37,975 bases of DNA from Oscillospiraceae bacterium (GTDB taxonomy: Bacteria; Bacillota; Clostridia; Oscillospirales; Oscillospiraceae), in assembly GCA_015067885.1 (NCBI GenBank), contig SVLO01000021.1, positions 1 through 37,975 of the forward strand, in the 5' to 3' direction. Shown here piece after piece: positions 1 through 8,897 of the stretch. The position numbers and the translations under genes were made by a program. The stretch's first letter is position 1. Each line of letters starts with the position of its first letter. The notes below the pieces were generated by a model. It had not been told where the DNA came from. It worked only from the letters and a program-made list of their open reading frames with translations, and searched no databases.

Positions 1-2
1 CC

Positions 3-569
3 AAACTCTCTTCCCCGGTACTTCTGCGGGGGCAGGAAACGCTGCTGTCCACGCTGAATCTGCTGCGCAAGGAATTCGCCCTGCAACAGCCTTTGTATGA
101 CACCACTATCGACGCCCTGCTGCAGGTATTTTATACCCAGCTGCTGCGCAGTCTTTTGGAGCTTCCCGCCCCTTCCCTGCCCCAGCAATTCCCCATCGTC
201 CCGCCCGCAACCGAAGAGCACCGGCTTTTGGATAACGTACCGCAGGTATTTTATACAGCCCTTTTGGACAGTTTCTTTCTCAGCCTCCCCCTGCACAAAG
301 CCAACCTGACCGAACTGTCCAAAACTTTGAACCTCAGCGCTGTTCAGACCCGCCGCATCGTCAAGCGCTATTACGGTATCTCCTTTCAGGAGCGGCTGAT
401 TCAGGCCAAGCTGCAGAGAAGCCGATTCCTGATGGCCACCACGGATTTGTCCCTGAAGGCCATCGCGGAACAGTCCGGCTACGGCTCCTACCACGCTTTT
501 TACAAGGCCTTTACCGCCCACACCGGGCAGACTCCCTCCGAATACCGGCAGACCCACGCCAAGGAATAA
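3..569 (+). CDS. AraC-family transcriptional regulator, C-terminal part (5' end outside window)
   Basis: The frame is open from the first bases of the window with no stop, so this is the 3' part of a longer gene; the TTG at 93 is probably internal. The last ~90 residues form a typical AraC double helix-turn-helix: a first helix pair around ELSKTLNLSAVQTRRIVKR, then the second HTH with the family signature SLKAIAEQSGYGSYHAFYKAF and a PSEYR ending. Such proteins bind DNA as sugar- or stress-responsive activators. The sensing domain is not visible. The gene converges on the large secreted protein downstream, and the two share a terminator hairpin. A link to control of the nearby glycan genes is only inference. 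Confidence 0.85.
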   Translation, partial: KLSSPVLLRGQETLLSTLNLLRKEFALQQPLYDTTIDALLQVFYTQLLRSLLELPAPSLPQQFPIVPPATEEHRLLDNVPQVFYTALLDSFFLSLPLHKANLTELSKTLNLSAVQTRRIVKRYYGISFQERLIQAKLQRSRFLMATTDLSLKAIAEQSGYGSYHAFYKAFTAHTGQTPSEYRQTHAKE

Positions 570-590
570 TCCTTCTCTCAACAAAGCAAA

Positions 591-622
591 GCCCCTGCAA
601 CCAAGTGGTTGCAGGGGCTTTT
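591..622. terminator. Bidirectional rho-independent terminator
   Basis: A perfect 12-bp stem (591-602 with 607-618), GCCCCTGCAACC and its complement, has a 4-base loop. TTTT follows on the plus strand and a T-rich stretch follows on the minus strand. It lies between two convergent genes and can serve both. Confidence 0.85.
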
Positions 623-643
623 GTCGTTTATGCGGTTTTCGGC

Positions 644-3600
644 TTACAGGCCGGGAACCCAGGCCCATTCCACGATCTCCACCTGCTCGCCATCAACCTC
701 GATGAGCTTGCGAACGATGGTCATGAAGCGACCGATAACGGACTGCGCGGCGGAGTCATCCTCCAGGGTACGGCTGACTTCCATCAGCTCGTTGGCGTAG
801 AAGTCGTCCACGTACACGCAGTCACCGCGGGACTGGGTGGCACCAGCCTGGTTGAACTGCACCGCGGTCACGCCATGCATCTCAGCATAGTCCTTCACGT
901 TGCCGTGCAGGTCGTAAACGGGCGTTTCGGAAGGCAGGGTGAAACTGCCCACATTGTCACCGTTGACATACAGGGTGCCGGTACCGGCGCTGATGTCAAA
1001 GGACACGGCGTAGTCGTTCCAGGTTCCAGCCACCACGGTGGTCAGCACGTGCTGAGTACCGTCGGCGTCCACATAACCCACAGAGCCGCTGGGCGTCACG
1101 AAGACAGCCGCGATGGCGAACTTCATGTGGTCGTAGTTGTAGGCCGCCTTCAGCTCCATGACGAAGGGAGCCTCGTTGGTGGAGGGAACCATCATCTTGG
1201 CGCCCACGGTGCCGGACTTCATGGAGGGTACCTGACGCAGGGCGTGAGCGGGAGAGCCGCTGGTGTCGTCAATCACCTTCATAGAGTACTTGCCGGACAC
1301 CGCCTCCTCGCTGGACAGCTCGATGGTGCCGTCGGCATCCACGATCCAGCCCTGATACTTCAGGGAGGCATCCTCAAAGTCGTCCCAGGCGCCCTTGTTG
1401 CCGTAGAGCATCTCATCGAATTCCTCGAACAGCATACCCATGGTGCCGCCCTTTTCCATAAACTTGCCCGCATCCACGGCCCAGGCGCCGTCATTGGTGT
1501 GCCAGTTCTGGTCATGGTAGGCGGCAAAGCCGGTCTTGCCGTCGGGGGAGATGGCAAAACCAACCTGGGTCTTACGGGCCTCAGGGGCCTTCACAGTGTC
1601 AAAGGCGGTGGCGAAGGCCAGGTCGATGATCTTGTCGAAGCTCTCGTAGTTATCGCTGGACACACCCATGTGCATGGGGCTGCGGCGGTAAGCGGTCTGA
1701 CCCAGACCGCTACAGGTAGACCACACCTGCAGGCGATCCTCGCCGTACTCCAGCAGCATGGGAGAGGTGTTGACGGACAACACGTCGGAGTAGTCGGCAG
1801 TCCAGGTAGCACCGAAGTCAGTGGAAACACCCTCGTACAGGTAGTAGTTACCCTCCTGCTGGGCACGGACAATCACACGCAGGCTGCCGTCGTCCAGCTG
1901 GGCAAAGCCGGACTCGGACAGACCGTCCTCGCTGTTGCGGGAGGTGTCCACACCGGGGATGCACATCAGGGAGTCACTGCAGATCCAGGTCGCGCCGCCG
2001 TCCTTGGAGTAGATGGCGGTGGTCACGATGCGCTCGGAACTATCCTTGGCGGCCACGCGGTTGCCGTTGGCATCGAACTCGTACTTGTACACACCGTCGG
2101 CGTGGACAATGACATAGTCCACATTGGGGCCGGCACCGTCGGCACCGTCCAGGGTCTGGCCGTCGCAGTAGAGCAGCGCGCGGCTGGCCATCTCGCCGGC
2201 CTGGATTTCGAAGGGATCGTCGGTCGCCGCCTTGTCCGTGGCACCAATGCGGGCCTCGGAGTTCTGCAGAGTCTGCACCACAGATTCGCCGGTGGTCTTG
2301 TCGATAATGTCGGTAGCGCCCTCCAGGCTCAGGAACACGGCATCGGACCAGGTGGCACCGTAGTCGTCGGTGTAGTTCAGCACGATGCGGTAGTCGGTGT
2401 TGTTGCCGCCCTGACCGCTGTAGGTGATCATATACAGACGGCCCACATAGTCATCATTGGGGTTCTCGTCCCGGTCGGCGTCCCACAGGAAGCCGCCGAA
2501 GCCGGAGCTGCGGTAGGTGGCGCCGCCAAAAGCAACCGTGCTGATATGCTCGCCGTCCTGATAGGCCAGCTTGTCAAAGGCGAAGGTGCGGCCGCCGTCG
2601 GTGGAGCGGAACACCGCCGCGTTGGAGGCCGCCTTCATAGTGCGGGCCACCACGATCACGTCGCCGTTGGGGAAGGTGAAGGGACGGCCATGGCTGAGCA
2701 TGCTCTTTTCCAGGTCGCCGCCGCTGGCCTCGTAGGTCTCACGGCTGAGGTTGATCAGGGACACGTTGCCGTAGGTGACCTCAAACACCGCCTCACCGTC
2801 GGAGAAGTCCTCCACACGGCCGCAGCCCCAGTGGGCGGTGACGGTGGTGGAACCGTTGGCGGGGATGGAGGGTACGCGGACGTAGAAGCCGTCCTCGCCG
2901 TTGTACCAGTGGGCCAGGGTCGTATCACCAATGGTGAAGCGGAAGTCGGCGCAGCCGGTCTGATACTCACCGGCCTGAGCGCCCAAATCGGCAATGCTGA
3001 TGAACACAGGGGTGTCCTTCTGCTCGGCATCGGTGCCGTTGGTGGCATTGAAGGTGGCGGTGTGGGCAAACTGACCGGCGGCGCCGGGCAGGTTGGTCTC
3101 GTTGGAGACCTTAATCATGTCGGACACCTTGTTGTAGAAGGTGGGGCCCTCCACCAGGTCCAGATCGTCGTGGTAGCAGTGGACCTTGACGTACTGGGCG
3201 GTGGCGTTCAGATTGTACAGGGTGTAGTTTCTGCCGGACTGATGCAGCATCCAGCCGGTGACCTTGGTCCAGTTCTGACCGTCGTCGCTGATAAACACGC
3301 CCAGATGGCGCTGGCTGATGCGGGAGTAGTTGTCGGTGTCGCGCAGGGTAATCCGGTTGAAGGCAAGGCTGCTGCCCTGATTGACCACGATACTGTTGTG
3401 GGTGTTGTCCAGATAGACGTACTTCTCGGAATCCCAAACAGTCACCGCACCGGCAAGGGGGTTGTCGTCGTTCTCAATCAGAGCCACAGTCCCCTCCGTC
3501 ACCTCGGTACCCTTGGTCTGGAAGGTAAAGGTCTTACTGCCATTGGCCTCGCCGTAGCTGACCACCGCCTTCAAATCAAAGGCCTGGGCGGCGGTCGTAC

Positions 3601-6600
3601 GGGTCACAGTGCCTTCCTTCACATTCACGCTGTAGGCCGTGCGGCCGGTCAGCTTGTCGACGGCGGTCCAGGACAGCTTCACCGTCTCGCCAATGTTGTC
3701 CACCAGCAGGCTGTCGGGCAGATTCAGCGCGGTCACGTCGGTGGCGTCGCCGCCATCGAGGACCAGTTCCTCGGTAATCTGATTCAGCGCGGCCTGCACC
3801 ACGGCATCGTCATCGGCATAGGGGCTCTTGGTCAGCTTCATCTCGTGAATGACCGCATCCACCACGCTGACACTGCCGTCGGCATTCACCGCACGGCTGC
3901 TGTTGTACGCGCCCCACATAAGGTGAGGAACGGACATCTGAACCGCAGAAGCGTCAAGGTCACGGCGGTCAATGGGGGCAAAGGCGTGAACGAACGAGTC
4001 GTTCACATACAGGCTAATGCTCTGCTTGTCGTCCATGGCAAAGCGGAAGGTGATCTCCTCACCGGTACCCACCTGCACGCCGGTGTCACAATGCTGCTCA
4101 ACCAGCGTATCACGGATGTCCATCCAAATGTCGCCGTCAGCGGTCTTGCGCAGGCCGAACACGGCACGCATATTGTCGCCGCACAGCTCGAAGATCAGGC
4201 CGCGCATACCGAAGTCGGCGGTCTCTTCCAGGTTGGGCAGATCGTTGACCGTGGCGGTCAGGGTCAGGTCAAAGGCGCCCTTGCTGTAATCCACGGGGAT
4301 GCTGTACTTTTCCACGAAGGTGCCGGTGGCGTAGATGGTGCCGTCGCTCTTCAGGATATTCAGCCCCTCCGCGTTCAGCACATAACCCTCGTCGCTGCGG
4401 CTGCGGAGGATATGGCCGTTGGCGATGCCCAGATAGTAATCCTTGCCGGAGTAGGCGCGGCCCGTGTCGCCCATCAGCATCTGATCGCCGGAGAAATGCA
4501 GGGTACCCGCCACAGTGGCGTACTCCTCCTCAAGGTTGTTGGCAAAACTGACTTCGTAGGCGACGTCCTTCTCCAGCACGTCCGCAGTCAGGCCAAATCG
4601 GCTCAGGGGAATGATCCATTCAAAGCCGGAATGACCCACCGCGAACTTGCCGGATTTAGGTTCCTGATAGGGACGCAGGTTTGCGACCGCGCGCTTGCCA
4701 CCAAGGGTGACCGCGATCAGCTCCGCCTTGGTATCGGCGGCCACGTACAGGTTGCCGTCACCCCAGTTGACGCCCAGCAGACCGCCGGGAGTCCCGTCCA
4801 CACCGGAAACAGAGTAGGCCATGTGCCACTCCGGCTCGGCCAGCACGCCGTCCAGCTCAATGCTGTTGGGGTTCAGGTAAGCGGTAATGTCCGCACTGTC
4901 GCTGGCAGCCAGAGGATGCTCCCGCAGCTCGGGCATGGGCACATCCTGGGTCAGAAGCAGGTTGTACAGCGCCACGTCATTCAGACGGCTGCTGGTGGTA
5001 TCGCGATACTTGGTGCTGTTATTGATTTGATAATAACCGCGGCCACCGGTCTTGGGACACTCAAAGGTGGAGGCAGACAGCGTTTCCGCCAAAGCCACAC
5101 CATTGATATAAATGGTGGTCACATCGTTTTCATCGGTGGCCAAACGCACGTTGACGTTGGTGGCACCCGCATCCACGCCGGTATCCACGCGGGTAACCTG
5201 AGTATAGTCATTCATACGCTGGGTCACGTAGATGTTGCCATCTGCGTCGGCGTGGAAGCCGTAGTTGTGGCAGGGGTTGGCACGCAGCTCGATGCTGACA
5301 CCGGCGGCGTACCAGTAGATGGGGCTGGTTTCATTCAGGATTTTGTCATCCCATGTCCCGGAGAAATATCCCTCGTCAACCGTGGGCACCACAGGCACCA
5401 CCAAATCGTTGAAGTCAGCGGTAAACTCCAACGCAAAGGGAGCGTTCATATCCATCTGCTGGGTGCTGAGAATCTTGTGGAACACCGTCTGGGTGCCGCC
5501 GGCGGAGTAGGTGCCGGCCTTCAGCTGCAGGGTGCCGCCGGTCTCCTTGGCATAGACCTCGCTGGAAGTGCTACCGCTGGACAGAGCGCCGTCAAAGGCC
5601 TTGTAGTCCACCAGCGCGCGGCTGGCCAGCACGATGGCGCCGTCAAAGCCGTCCCACTCGTAGGCAAAGCCCACCTTCTGTCCGGGGGTGTAGTCCAGGC
5701 CCAGCACAGACTTCAGGGGGATTCGGATTTCCATCTTGTTGCCGGTGGCAGACTTGGCCACCTTACCGGCCCAGGTGCCGTCGGCCATGGTCACATTCCC
5801 GGTGGAGAGATTGGCGGTCAGGCTGACCCCGTTGATGATGAAGTCGGGGTCGGGGTCGGAGTTGTTCACGGCCACGTACAGATAGTTCTCATCGCTGAGC
5901 AGGGCAACCTTGTCCGTACCCTCAAAGCTCCAGTTAGCCTCGTTGAACGCACCGTCCAGACAAGGCTCGTCAAAGGTGTAGTAGGCCTGCCGCTCGTCGG
6001 CCACGGGGGCCTGGGCCAGCTTCATATCGTACAGGTTCACGCTGTTGACATGGCTGTCATCCACGCGATTCTTGGTGCCGGTGTAGAGCACAAAGTGGTT
6101 GTTGCTGGCGTTGGCCGCCTCGGTGGTGGTAAACCGGCCCACATACTGCTCATCCACAATGACGGAGCTGTTCAGCTCATCGTCCGCCACGATGCGCACC
6201 TCAACATACTTGTCGCCCAGATCAGCGCCGGTGTCAAAGGCCACCTCGCTGTTGTCGTACTGGGTGACCCAGATGTTGCCCTCGGCATCGGCATAGAAGG
6301 CGTAGCGGCAGCGGCTGACCGCGCGCACGTCCACGATAAAACCGCTGACCGAGGCATGGGCCGTCCCGGCCTTGGGAACCACCAGGTCATTGAAGGTAGC
6401 CATAAAGCTGACCTCGAAACCGCGGTTGATGTCAAACTCGGTGGTGGCGAGATCCAAGGACGCAAAGCCCTTGCACACGCCGTCGGTGGTCAGCGTGCCG
6501 GTTCTGAGCAGAGCAGAGCTGGAACCCTGCGTGGTATACTGCTCATCCGTGCTGGTACCGTTCAACCCCTTGGTAATACCGGAGTTGATGTTGGTGAATT

Positions 6601-6745
6601 CTTCGTTCACTATCACGTTGCTGTAATAGTTGTTCTGCTCCGGCACAAGGCGCTCCGTTTCCTCCGCCGCCACGGTCATCGCCGTGCCGGGAAGCAGAGA
6701 GACCACCATCACCAGTGCAAGCAGGAATGATGTGACTTTCTTCAT
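644..6745 (-). CDS. Very large secreted multidomain sialidase-fold protein
   Basis: This 2,033-residue protein has a clear signal peptide (MKK, hydrophobic core, AAEE cleavage region at ~28). From N to C one sees a LamG-like beta-sandwich (~60-255), a CBM9-like domain (~255-385), a second LamG-like unit (~390-590), a second CBM9-like unit (~600-735), a third LamG-like unit (~750-955), an Ig-like linker, a discoidin (F5/8C)-like domain (~1080-1190), a sialidase/BNR beta-propeller (~1300-1790) and a final LamG-like domain. The propeller has four Asp-boxes: STDGGRTF, TDDYGATW, SKDGGATW and STDFGATW. The motif FNDLVVP occurs in LamG units one and two, so these are internal duplications. It has neither SLH repeats nor LPxTG, so it is probably released or held by its binding domains. 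A role in cleaving host or dietary glycans is inferred; the substrate is unknown. A good ribosome site (AGGAGG) precedes the ATG at 6745. Confidence 0.85.
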   Translation of the reverse strand: MKKVTSFLLALVMVVSLLPGTAMTVAAEETERLVPEQNNYYSNVIVNEEFTNINSGITKGLNGTSTDEQYTTQGSSSALLRTGTLTTDGVCKGFASLDLATTEFDINRGFEVSFMATFNDLVVPKAGTAHASVSGFIVDVRAVSRCRYAFYADAEGNIWVTQYDNSEVAFDTGADLGDKYVEVRIVADDELNSSVIVDEQYVGRFTTTEAANASNNHFVLYTGTKNRVDDSHVNSVNLYDMKLAQAPVADERQAYYTFDEPCLDGAFNEANWSFEGTDKVALLSDENYLYVAVNNSDPDPDFIINGVSLTANLSTGNVTMADGTWAGKVAKSATGNKMEIRIPLKSVLGLDYTPGQKVGFAYEWDGFDGAIVLASRALVDYKAFDGALSSGSTSSEVYAKETGGTLQLKAGTYSAGGTQTVFHKILSTQQMDMNAPFALEFTADFNDLVVPVVPTVDEGYFSGTWDDKILNETSPIYWYAAGVSIELRANPCHNYGFHADADGNIYVTQRMNDYTQVTRVDTGVDAGATNVNVRLATDENDVTTIYINGVALAETLSASTFECPKTGGRGYYQINNSTKYRDTTSSRLNDVALYNLLLTQDVPMPELREHPLAASDSADITAYLNPNSIELDGVLAEPEWHMAYSVSGVDGTPGGLLGVNWGDGNLYVAADTKAELIAVTLGGKRAVANLRPYQEPKSGKFAVGHSGFEWIIPLSRFGLTADVLEKDVAYEVSFANNLEEEYATVAGTLHFSGDQMLMGDTGRAYSGKDYYLGIANGHILRSRSDEGYVLNAEGLNILKSDGTIYATGTFVEKYSIPVDYSKGAFDLTLTATVNDLPNLEETADFGMRGLIFELCGDNMRAVFGLRKTADGDIWMDIRDTLVEQHCDTGVQVGTGEEITFRFAMDDKQSISLYVNDSFVHAFAPIDRRDLDASAVQMSVPHLMWGAYNSSRAVNADGSVSVVDAVIHEMKLTKSPYADDDAVVQAALNQITEELVLDGGDATDVTALNLPDSLLVDNIGETVKLSWTAVDKLTGRTAYSVNVKEGTVTRTTAAQAFDLKAVVSYGEANGSKTFTFQTKGTEVTEGTVALIENDDNPLAGAVTVWDSEKYVYLDNTHNSIVVNQGSSLAFNRITLRDTDNYSRISQRHLGVFISDDGQNWTKVTGWMLHQSGRNYTLYNLNATAQYVKVHCYHDDLDLVEGPTFYNKVSDMIKVSNETNLPGAAGQFAHTATFNATNGTDAEQKDTPVFISIADLGAQAGEYQTGCADFRFTIGDTTLAHWYNGEDGFYVRVPSIPANGSTTVTAHWGCGRVEDFSDGEAVFEVTYGNVSLINLSRETYEASGGDLEKSMLSHGRPFTFPNGDVIVVARTMKAASNAAVFRSTDGGRTFAFDKLAYQDGEHISTVAFGGATYRSSGFGGFLWDADRDENPNDDYVGRLYMITYSGQGGNNTDYRIVLNYTDDYGATWSDAVFLSLEGATDIIDKTTGESVVQTLQNSEARIGATDKAATDDPFEIQAGEMASRALLYCDGQTLDGADGAGPNVDYVIVHADGVYKYEFDANGNRVAAKDSSERIVTTAIYSKDGGATWICSDSLMCIPGVDTSRNSEDGLSESGFAQLDDGSLRVIVRAQQEGNYYLYEGVSTDFGATWTADYSDVLSVNTSPMLLEYGEDRLQVWSTCSGLGQTAYRRSPMHMGVSSDNYESFDKIIDLAFATAFDTVKAPEARKTQVGFAISPDGKTGFAAYHDQNWHTNDGAWAVDAGKFMEKGGTMGMLFEEFDEMLYGNKGAWDDFEDASLKYQGWIVDADGTIELSSEEAVSGKYSMKVIDDTSGSPAHALRQVPSMKSGTVGAKMMVPSTNEAPFVMELKAAYNYDHMKFAIAAVFVTPSGSVGYVDADGTQHVLTTVVAGTWNDYAVSFDISAGTGTLYVNGDNVGSFTLPSETPVYDLHGNVKDYAEMHGVTAVQFNQAGATQSRGDCVYVDDFYANELMEVSRTLEDDSAAQSVIGRFMTIVRKLIEVDGEQVEIVEWAWVPGL

Positions 6746-6813
6746 ACGTGTTTCCTCCTGTCATTTGTCCGTTGCAAAAGGGGCCTGCAAAACCGCATAA
6801 TATCCCTATAGCA

Positions 6814-6828
6814 AGACTAAGTCAGTCT
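6814..6828. promoter_or_regulatory. Operator-like inverted repeat at the start site of the large secreted-protein gene
   Basis: AGACT-AAGTC-AGTCT is an inverted repeat directly downstream of the -10 box of the minus-strand promoter, about where transcription should begin. A repressor site is the simplest reading. The regulator is unknown. Confidence 0.4.
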
Positions 6829-6829
6829 C

Positions 6830-6859
6830 ATTATACCAACATTTGTTATGTCAGGTCAA
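6830..6859 (-). promoter_or_regulatory. Promoter of the 2,033-residue secreted protein
   Basis: On the minus strand TTGACC (-35) and TATAAT (-10) are separated by 18 bases, about 85 bases upstream of the ATG. The rest of the 340-bp intergenic region (6746-7085) is AT-rich and holds the divergent promoter of the dehydrogenase gene. I see no gene in it. Confidence 0.7.
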
Positions 6860-6991
6860 TAGATTTTGGCGTTTTTGTCCAATATTTATATTGCTTTCTC
6901 AGTCCTTTTGTATTGCTTTTTCCGCTTTTTGTCCCGAATTGCGTTTGCCGCTCTCCCCGCCCACGCTCCTTATTTTTCTTGTAAAAGCACC

Positions 6992-7020
6992 TTGTTTTTC
7001 CTGTCGTCAGCCTTTATAAT
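6992..7020 (+). promoter_or_regulatory. Promoter of the SDR operon
   Basis: TTGTTT and TATAAT are separated by 17 bases, 65 bases before the ATG at 7086. The promoter of the GH127-like gene (12041-12069) has the same -35 and a very similar flank (CTTGTTTTTCC), which may point to shared control. Confidence 0.65.
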
Positions 7021-7085
7021 AGGATGGACGGAAGACAGGACCGCGGCTGTTCGTGCCGCGACGACAAAGAAAGAAGGTATGTAAT

Positions 7086-7889
7086 ATGAAGAATCTGCGT
7101 GAGCTTTACGACCTGACCGGCAAGGTGGCCATCGTCACCGGCGGCCGCGGTCTGTACGGCGCCTCCATCTCCACCGGCCTGTGTGAAATGGGCGCCACGG
7201 TGGTTATCGCCTCCCGCAACGTGGAAAAGTGCGAGGAGCTGGCCGGCGAGCTGCGCGCCCAGGGCTACAGCGCCTGCGGCATGGCTTTGGACCTGAGCGA
7301 CGATGCCTCCATCAAGGCCCTGGTCAAGAACGTGATTGACAAATACGGCAAGATCGACGTGCTGGTCAACAACGCCGTGGACCGCCGCAACATCGTGGGC
7401 ATGAGCGTGGCCACCCGGGAAAAGCTGGCCGCCTCCGCCGAAACCAACCTCAACGGCCAGCTGCTGCTGAGCCAGGCGGTGCTGGAGTACATGGTCCCCG
7501 CTAAGAGCGGCAGCATCATCAACATCAGCTCCATGCGCGGTCTGGACTGCCCTCACTTCCCCTTCTATCCCGAGGGCTTTGGTGAGCAGCCCGTCAACTA
7601 CACCACCGAGAAGTGGGCCATGATCGGCATGACCAAGTACATGGCCGGCCGCTACGGCAAGGACGGTATCCGCGTCAACGCCGTTGCCCCCGGCGGCTTC
7701 ACCACCATGGGCAAGAACCCCACCCCCGCCCAGGCCCAGTTCCTGAAGAACTACGAGGAGCATTGCCCCCTGGGCCGCTTTGCCAACGACGACGACATCA
7801 AGGGCCCCGTGGCCTTCCTGGCCAGCGACGCGGCGGCCTACATCACCGGCGCCACCCTGGTCATGGACGGCGGTTGGACCATCTGGTAA
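7086..7889 (+). CDS. Short-chain dehydrogenase/reductase (SDR) family oxidoreductase
   Basis: This 267-residue protein is a classical NAD(P)-dependent SDR. It has the Rossmann glycine motif TGGRGLYG (18-25), NNA (95-97), the active-site Asn121, Ser148, and the YxxxK pair Tyr172/Lys176, followed by a PGG turn. The Ser-to-Tyr spacing is about ten residues longer than usual, so a loop is inserted beside the active site. The overall form resembles gluconate-5-dehydrogenase-like sugar or sugar-acid dehydrogenases, but the substrate cannot be told. The ATG at 7086 was chosen because AAGAAGG lies 8 bases upstream; an in-frame upstream ATG at 7053 has no such site. It is the first gene of a two-gene unit, 16 bases before the next. 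Confidence 0.9.
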   Translation: MKNLRELYDLTGKVAIVTGGRGLYGASISTGLCEMGATVVIASRNVEKCEELAGELRAQGYSACGMALDLSDDASIKALVKNVIDKYGKIDVLVNNAVDRRNIVGMSVATREKLAASAETNLNGQLLLSQAVLEYMVPAKSGSIINISSMRGLDCPHFPFYPEGFGEQPVNYTTEKWAMIGMTKYMAGRYGKDGIRVNAVAPGGFTTMGKNPTPAQAQFLKNYEEHCPLGRFANDDDIKGPVAFLASDAAAYITGATLVMDGGWTIW

Positions 7890-7905
7890 TTAGGAGGATT
7901 TTGAC

Positions 7906-8841
7906 ATGATTTCCTGTACCGAGTTTATCCCCGCTTACAGCGAGCTGTTCCACTATTTGGACGAAACCTTTGGCCGGGAGGAGATCGACCGCTACTGGGC
8001 CACCCTCTTCAAGCCCGACGGCAAGGGCGGCACCCTCATCAACGCCCTGCTGGCCGAGGGCATCCACGGCTGCTGGACCCACTGGACCCACAGCCTGAAT
8101 GAGGAGGCCGCCGACTTCGTCATGTACCTGAACGAAAAGCGGGGCTTCTTCTACAACGAGATGTTTTGGTGTCCCTCCAAGGGTAAGCTGCTCAAGCTGC
8201 AGGACGAGATCGGCCTGAAGCCCTATCCCGACTACTGCCTGCACTGCGACGGCTACCGCCTGGCGGTGGAGAAGGCCGGCCTGAAGTATATCTACAACTT
8301 CATCGGCACCGACAAGGCCGCCTGCTCCATGCTCATCTACGACCCCGAGGTCTTTGACGGCCGCGTGATTTTGGACGAGGATACCCTGGTCATGCGCCGC
8401 AACGCCGCCGACAACGAGTACTTCCACCCCAGCTTCCACTTCAGCCTGAGCCGCTGCATCCACTACATCGGCGACAACTACGGCATGGACCACGTCCGGG
8501 CCGCCATGACCCGCTACACCAAAAACGCTCTGTGCAAGACCATCGAAGCCATCCCCACCCGTGGCCTTGCCGCCATCCGGGACAAGATCGTGGAAAGCTA
8601 CGAGCTGGACAAGGCCCCCGACGCCGTCACCTGTGAGCTGACCGACAACACCCTGGACGTCACCGTCCACTACTGCCCCGCCATCAAGTGGCTGGTGGAC
8701 AACGGCAAGTGGCTGTCCCCCTGGTTCCGCTACACCACCGAGTGCGTCATGGAGGTGCTGGCCGCCGAGGCCGGCGCCAAGTTCGAGATGCTGTCCTACG
8801 ACGAGCAGACCGGCGCCAGCACCTATCGCTTCACCAAGTAA
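7906..8841 (+). CDS. Conserved protein of unknown function, cotranscribed with the SDR
   Basis: This is a 311-residue soluble protein with no signal peptide or membrane segment. I do not recognise the family with confidence. The visible landmarks are a Trp/His-rich stretch (GCWTHWTHS), a Cys-containing core with PYPDYCLHCDGYR at ~107 (a CxxC pair), and a C-terminal region around HYCPAIKWLV with several aromatic residues. Parts recall small hydrolase folds such as the thiazoline-carboxylate hydrolase-like group, but this is weak. A perfect AGGAGG lies 8 bases before the ATG, and the gene starts 16 bases after the SDR stop. The two products probably act in the same pathway. The unit ends at a 16-bp hairpin. 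Confidence 0.75.
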   Translation: MISCTEFIPAYSELFHYLDETFGREEIDRYWATLFKPDGKGGTLINALLAEGIHGCWTHWTHSLNEEAADFVMYLNEKRGFFYNEMFWCPSKGKLLKLQDEIGLKPYPDYCLHCDGYRLAVEKAGLKYIYNFIGTDKAACSMLIYDPEVFDGRVILDEDTLVMRRNAADNEYFHPSFHFSLSRCIHYIGDNYGMDHVRAAMTRYTKNALCKTIEAIPTRGLAAIRDKIVESYELDKAPDAVTCELTDNTLDVTVHYCPAIKWLVDNGKWLSPWFRYTTECVMEVLAAEAGAKFEMLSYDEQTGASTYRFTK

Positions 8842-8854
8842 ATTTCGTAAATAC

Positions 8855-8890
8855 AGGACCGCCCCGGGCCATTCGGCCCGGGGCGGTCCT
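8855..8890. terminator. Strong GC-rich hairpin between convergent genes
   Basis: A perfect 16-bp stem (8855-8870 with 8875-8890) has an ATTC loop between the SDR operon and the convergent dehydrogenase gene. No clean T-run follows on either strand, so it may need help from Rho, or act mainly as an mRNA 3'-end stabiliser. Confidence 0.7.
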
Positions 8891-8897
8891 ACATTCT

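Noticed and set aside
605-6730. Plus-strand open frame of 2,041 codons opposite the large secreted protein
   Set aside because: It is an artefact of strong third-position GC bias on the opposite strand. Its translation is low-complexity, rich in Gly, Val, His and Ala, without domains, while the minus-strand frame has a signal peptide and clear domains.
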